From positions 35,318,452 to 35,382,451 of the forward strand of contig CM069442.1 of assembly GCA_035610835.1 (NCBI GenBank): a stretch of 64,000 nt of DNA, written 5' to 3'. Position 1 is the first letter of the stretch; every line of letters starts with the position of its first letter. The DNA is from Ophiura sarsii. Its lineage: Eukaryota > Echinodermata > Ophiuroidea > Amphilepidida > Ophiuridae. Shown here piece by piece: positions 58,990 through 64,000 of the stretch. The notes under the pieces were generated by a model. That model did not search any database. It was not told where the DNA came from and saw only the letters and a list, made by a program, of their open reading frames with translations. The position numbers were made by a program, and so were the translations under genes.

Positions 58990-61040
58990 TTGTAGTTGTA
59001 GTGTTGTACACGGCAAATAGTAAGCGTTCCATATCAATAAAGTTTCTAACGTTTATAATAAATGTGAAAACACGTTGCCGTGTTAAAATTGCAACGTTAG
59101 AACGTTAACCCACCATTCCAGTTCAGTATATTTCCAGCGATTTTCTAATAACAGATCCTGCTTAACGAAACGGCTTCTAAAAACACATTGCATTTCCTAG
59201 AAAGCGCCCCCATTTTTTCATATTAACACAGCCCATGACCTGTAACACGCAAAAGTGAGGGCCGACCACTTCGCCAGCACCACACGAGATTGGAGTGCAA
59301 ATGAACTTGTTCATACGATAATCCCGCTGATCAAAATCTTTTTAGTCCTGCTTAAAAAGATAAGATTTTTGTTGTTGTTCCATGAACTTTGAGTATAAGA
59401 TGGAAGTTGTTGTTGTTGTTGTCTGTAACTGTTCATAGTTCGTTGTTCGTTGTTTTGACAAATTTATGTTGGATGTAAAAGTAATTAAAGTGTCGAGTAG
59501 CATCATAATAGTCCTTTTGCAAGATTCACATACCATAGCCCAGCAGTCTATTAAAATATGCAAACCTCAATTCCATCAAGAACCCTTCAAAAATTAAGCT
59601 CACAATTAATTAATTTACCTCACATCCTCTGTGTTGAAAAGGGCAATGATCGTTTGATTTCTTATAAAGTTATATGTATACCAGTTTCAATATCAACTTA
59701 AGGGCAGTCAAGTCCTGGGCGATGTAACAAAAGTCGGTCTTTTTAAACTTATTTGTAATCAAGTGTCCTCGTTTATTCATTGCTTTTGATATGTAGCGGG
59801 AAATATGGCCTTCTTGCGCTCGCGGCAGTGTTTTACAAAGGAGCGAAGCTTCATCGACATTTAATGCATTGCTAGCCACTTTATAGTTATAACTGATCTC
59901 TGTTTCAAAACGCTGAGATAATATTAGCGCATTAAGGAAATGTACATTACTGGGGAATTAATATCCGGAATTACTGTATTGATGAAATTATAGCGTTTCA
60001 ATTTAAGCATTTATTGTTTGAAGCTCTTGCCAAATATAAGGACATCAACATTTCTGACGTGTAAAAGAAGTAGAATAAGGTCTTCTAAGTTCTAAGATAA
60101 TTGACCGTAATAAATTTCTTTTTAGTATAGAATTTCCAGAGACAAACATTTGTCCAACGGCAAAACTAGTTCTTGAACATTTATAACAAGGTGGTTCAAA
60201 AGAGTTAAACTATTTTTTCACAGCCATTCTCAGCTACTTACCAATTTTTTTTTTATATTGACTCGATTGATGTTGATGACTCATACTGAAACCTGCTCCC
60301 ACCTATATGTCGTGGTGCCTCGTCTCGCCTGAATACACATCCACAATGGATAATTGTCAAATGTAGTAAATTGTCGATGGACACTACATTGAACGGCAGT
60401 ATTTCATGCTAAATATAGTCTCATATTGGCACCATATTAAATTAACGACTAACATTGTTTAATCGTTATCGGAAGGTATTTTAGTTGCTCATTTGTTCAT
60501 GCTATCAAAATATGTCAATTAAGGACCATGTATTTTGGCATGAAATGTTCTCAACTGACAATTAACTTTTACCGCTACATTACTCGATTTTGTAAGTACT
60601 TTCTCTCGCCAAAGACCACCACCCAAAATAAAATACAGTGCAACATGTCAGCATATACTGAATAGTTAATGCTCATGCCGTGAAGTTGTAATAAATATCA
60701 TGTTGACAAATTTGTTTAGTGCGAATTTGATTTTCGTCCAGAATGGAATTCCTAAAGGATTGAAAGAGTGTAACAATACATTTGAGATTAAAATAATAAA
60801 ACATCACGTAAGTATCTCGTACGGCGCAGCAAAACTTCCTTCGACATTACCATCTGTGACAAAGCAATAAAAACAACGGCATCTATCGCTATCGAGGCAA
60901 CACTATTTATTGCATTGGGTCACTGTTGATTGCCCGAAATGTCAGATTTTACCATTTCATTTCCGTGAGACAGCCCAACTTATTATTGTTTTTAATGAAT
61001 GATAATCAGTGTACATCTTTGGTCCATGCGTATTTTATAA
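58990..61040. other. no gene; short GTT microsatellite
   Basis: Intergenic. (GTT)n stretches lie near 59370-59380 and 59405-59421. The small minus frames at 59342-59563 and 59670-59879 are not supported. Confidence 0.4.
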
Positions 61041-61064
61041 TGATGGCGAGGAAAAGACATATAT

Positions 61065-61104
61065 ATTCATATCTTCATATTCTCCGTATCTTCATATTCT
61101 CCGT
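61065..61104. repeat. 20-bp tandem duplication
   Basis: ATCTTCATATTCTCCGT is repeated about 20 bases apart near 61070 and 61088. Confidence 0.6.
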
Positions 61105-61411
61105 TCTTGGAAAAACCTAGTTAACTCGGTTAAAATTATGTTGCTGGCTTTTATTAATGCTGTATACATAAAAATTAATATACTTATTAAAGATTGATCA
61201 CAGAGGTCATCTTGCTCCATTTACATGCAGCCATTTCGTTAAGGATCTTCTATTCAATTTTCCGTCTTCTGAGTAAAAATTGGTAACGGCGTTCTCTATG
61301 TTTTTGGACAATTTGAATACACGAGGGTAATCGTTTCAATATTTATAATTTATTTGTGTCACATCCGTTTCACCTTAAATGGAACCCTGTTTGTGTATTC
61401 GGAAAAAAGTA

Positions 61412-61722
61412 TACTTTAGGTCCCGTATACTGGTATACCAGTATAATTGCTCAATACTGGTACGTGAACAACCCATTCAATGAATATCGGGGATATTCAG
61501 AGGTTTTTCGTTTTAATAGTGAGCGGTACTGGAATGTTTTCATTCCAGTATTGTGCGACACTGGTACATTTTGATGTTCCAATATCGGAATATACAGGCA
61601 CATCAAAGTGTACCAGTATCGAAAGATAGCGATAAATTCGTTTATTACAGTATCGGGCGCCTAACTTTGCACCAGTATCGAACGTTACTGGGTGTTGTTA
61701 GTATTGATCGATACTAGTACCT
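61412..61722. repeat. hairpin-unit repeat H, copy 2
   Basis: Left edge TACTTTAGGTCCCGTATACT, then many CCAGTATNN...NNATACTGGTAC units, such as GTATACCAGTAT, CCAGTATCGAACGTTACTGG and GTATTGATCGATACTAGTAC. More diverged than the 63.5 kb copy. Block W follows directly. Confidence 0.75.
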
Positions 61723-61730
61723 TCTTGTAT

Positions 61731-61782
61731 CTGTTTTACAAGGGACTGCCAGATATGGGAAATGTACACTATCATCGAATGG
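61731..61782 (+). repeat. block W, fifth copy
   Basis: CTGTTTTACAAGGGACTGCC, AGATATGGGAAATGTACACT and ATCATCGAA; closest to the 48.5 kb copy in its first half. Confidence 0.6.
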
Positions 61783-61784
61783 GC

Positions 61785-62850
61785 AATTTTTAAATAATGG
61801 TTTCAAATTGTATTGTTTGATTGTTTTAATGTTTAAATGTAGAACTCATGTTATTTTCATGATTTGGTTTGTAAAAAATAAGACTACTTCATTCATGTGT
61901 ACCGTTTGGTAATTATCTCATGATATCTCAGTTGCCCGAGCAAAATAAACCCGTCTTACCGTTGTCGATTCAAGATAAACAACGACGAAGACCTTGTTGA
62001 ACCCCGTTCAACAACGACCAAACATATTTACATCATTCAAATGTGAATATCGTTTTGGATAATTAATGAAAACAAGTACAAAACTTGTTTTATTATAGGC
62101 TTAATTTGACATAAAAAAATAGCTGCTCTTTAAAAATCGAGAAAAAAAGTTTACGTTTATTATAATTAGGCCCTTATTTGGACATCGTCCGTTCCCCGTA
62201 AATGGGCGATCGAACTTCAGAATGGGCTGGGTTATAAAAGGTAAACATGAGAGAAGACACATTATTTCGCAAGTAATTGTGAAATTAAAAATATTTTGTA
62301 AATAGCATTTTATTCCCACACCACCTTTAACATTCGGAGAAAAATTAAATCAAGAATGCGTTTAATTTACACAACACATTTTGATACATGTTTATAGAAT
62401 ATTTGTACAAAATCAAAACACACCCCTCCGTTTCAATAGTGGTACGGTCCTGGAGATCAAAGCGAACACATTTCGCCGCGATGATGCAAAAATTGCGATT
62501 CTCTTGCGCTCAGGTAGCGACGGTTCGGCTAAAATTCTGGCTTTAGAAGTGAACCTTTACATATGGCCCTCGTCAAGAATATTTTCCTCAGGGGTATAGC
62601 TACATTTCGGTATATAAAGCTATTTGCTAACTTAAAGGATTTCATGGCGAAATGCATTTATACGCCGAAAAAATGAACAAATTTGTGCGAACATTTTTGT
62701 TTGTTTACAATTTTGCGGTTTCCAAATAAGGTTCGCTATCCTAGTAATTTGCATATGAACAGTGGGTTTATCTCAAATCAACAACGCTTTGTTACTGTAC
62801 TTAAGGTATGGGGAGTTGTTGAATAACAATTCAAGATGTTAAGCAGTCAG
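61785..62850. other. no gene seen
   Basis: No supported coding. Frames at 62101-62319 (minus) and 62381-62599 (plus) show no domain. Confidence 0.4.
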
Positions 62851-62855
62851 AATAT

Positions 62856-63030
62856 CTGGCAGGTGTTTTACACAAATACAACGTTATGATTTGACAAATA
62901 TCACACCTGTACATAAAGGGAACGCTTAGGTGAGATCTTTGCTGCAAACACGTTAGGTGTAAATAATAGATGAGCATCGCATCAAGGTGTCAACCATTAT
63001 TACGTACGAACTAAACTTTCCTTGAGGGCA
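62856..63030 (+). repeat. block X, second copy
   Basis: Counterpart of 35844-36010, roughly three-quarters identical by eye, ending in CCTTGAGGGCAG that leads into the reading frame of family member 3. Confidence 0.65.
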
Positions 63031-63372
63031 GCTTATACACTGAAAACCCTATTGCGAGTGTGCACAAGTGGTAAGAATATTTACTACATGTTCGTACTGG
63101 ATATGTTAAAGTGGACTAAACTGCTCACAAAAAGTATCGAAACACTTAGAAATGATCCAATATATAACGGATCGAAAGAGTATGCATTAATCGAAGCAAA
63201 TATCCAAGTGTATAATTTTGTTCTGCGTATTTTGACACCTCGATCGATGAGATACGATGTTGCGGAGCGGAGTTATTGTCATTTTAATGATCGTGGGTCC
63301 AGTTTCAAAAGTGACAATCATCCTATAGAAAGAGGTTTGCAAATTAATAAATATATAAAGGCAAAACTGTAA
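63022..63372 (+). CDS. unidentified protein exon, tandem-family member 3
   Basis: The frame is open from 62974 to TAA at 63370-63372; there is no ATG before 63088, so it most likely starts at a splice acceptor (GAGGGCAG ends at 63031) rather than at a start codon. From 63022 it encodes about 116 residues, beginning LRAAYTLKTLLRVCTSGKNI and rich in predicted helix (KEYALIEANIQVYNFVLRIL). Its start resembles members 1 and 2: R/K-A-A/G-Y-T/A-L, Leu-x-x-Cys, and LKW 15 residues after the Cys (12 in member 1). No known domain, signal peptide or membrane span. The match is short, so family membership is moderate; a C-terminal coding exon is plausible. Confidence 0.4.
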   Translation: MRAAYTLKTLLRVCTSGKNIYYMFVLDMLKWTKLLTKSIETLRNDPIYNGSKEYALIEANIQVYNFVLRILTPRSMRYDVAERSYCHFNDRGSSFKSDNHPIERGLQINKYIKAKL

Positions 63373-63500
63373 GTTTCAACATAGAGTGAGTGAGAGAGGA
63401 AAAAGGGAGAGGATGGCAAGAGTCAAAAGAAGAAAGAAAATTAGTCGACGTTTCGACTGGATAAAACAGGTCTTTATCATAGAAAAAGGCGGTCTGTATT

Positions 63501-63702
63501 TACTTTAAATTATGTTCCAGTAACGCGCAATACTGGTACGCATGCTACAGTGTGATTTGTCCCAGTATCAAACGATACTGGTACATCATTGTGTTCCAGT
63601 ATCGCCCGATACTGGAACAATGACTTTGTACCAGTATCGAGCGATACTGAGTGTTCCAGTATCGTCCGATACGAGTACAGTCCAGAATATGGGACCTAAA
63701 GT
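63501..63702. repeat. hairpin-unit repeat H, copy 3
   Basis: Begins TACTTTAAATTATGTTCCAG and ends with GAATATGGGACCTAAAGT. Contains the cleanest units: CCAGTATCAAACGATACTGG, CCAGTATCGCCCGATACTGG, CCAGTATCGAGCGATACTG and CCAGTATCGTCCGATAC, spaced 25-35 bases. Each can form an 8-9-bp stem with a 2-4-base loop. The 95-codon minus frame at 63586-63873 rests on it and is not called. Confidence 0.8.
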
Positions 63703-63704
63703 TC

Positions 63705-64000
63705 CCTCGTAGTCTAAGGTACGGGCGTTTTCATGCTCTTTTTTCGGCATCAGCTCATTATTGTAAGTCCAGGAAATGTAGCAGGAACGGAAACCTTTTA
63801 CCATAAGTGTGATTAAACCAAGCTTGGCATAGCTGACCAGGAATGATTTATCATTAATGGAATATAGAACCACTTTTCAACACCAACATGTCGAGTCTGT
63901 GCAACATTATACAATAAACCTAGCGATAACGAAACTCGTTCGATTTGTATGCGCCATACGATACTTGCAACTTGATCCAGCTGAGTCTGGGCAAAATATG
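63705..64000. other. no gene seen
   Basis: Window edge; no supported feature. Confidence 0.4.

Noticed and set aside
1..64000. LTR retrotransposon, LINE or retroviral copy
   Set aside because: No long terminal repeats, reverse transcriptase, integrase or protease motifs in any frame.

Overview
This is an AT-rich, gene-poor window of a eukaryotic nuclear genome. It contains no operons, no ribosome-binding-site spacing and no dense coding. The only recognisable protein domain is an NHL-repeat beta-propeller of the TRIM2/TRIM3/TRIM71 type at 8.9-9.8 kb. Families of this kind are strongly expanded in echinoderms, hemichordates, amphioxus and some molluscs. Together with the many small DNA-transposon relics this suggests a marine invertebrate, most likely a deuterostome. 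That assignment is inference.

Layout. 0-6 kb: intergenic DNA with dispersed-repeat copies, including one with a 19-G run. 6.8-8.0 kb: a 1.2 kb foldback element. 8.67-9.81 kb: the TRIM-NHL gene fragment, behind a plausible splice acceptor but with reading-frame breaks in its upstream part. 10-16 kb: mostly empty, with one small TIR element, an inverted copy of the G-run repeat and a perfect 61-bp tandem duplication. 16.8-18.7 kb: duplicated blocks and a roughly 179-bp satellite array. 19.2-21.2 kb: a possible short spliced transcript with two similar exons. 22.4-25.0 kb: a dense nest of small transposons, including a hAT-type element with an 8-bp target duplication inside an older MITE. 26-27.3 kb: a roughly 230-bp tandem array. 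28.05-28.2 kb: a Harbinger-type MITE.

29-64 kb: a lightly repetitive region in which four kinds of diverged sequence block (called Z, W, Y and X here) recur in the same left-to-right order and are followed by related short coding exons at 39.6-40.1, 55.4 and 63.0 kb. I read this as a decayed tandem array of one unidentified gene family, later hit by two piggyBac-type MITEs, a 782-bp element with 32-bp TIRs, other MITE-like insertions and a hairpin-rich repeat that occurs four times in the window.

No complete multi-exon gene, rRNA gene, CRISPR array or autonomous transposon was found. No gene-gene cooperation can be claimed beyond the paralogy of the three exons. All repeat and homology statements come from eye alignment within the window; no database search was possible.
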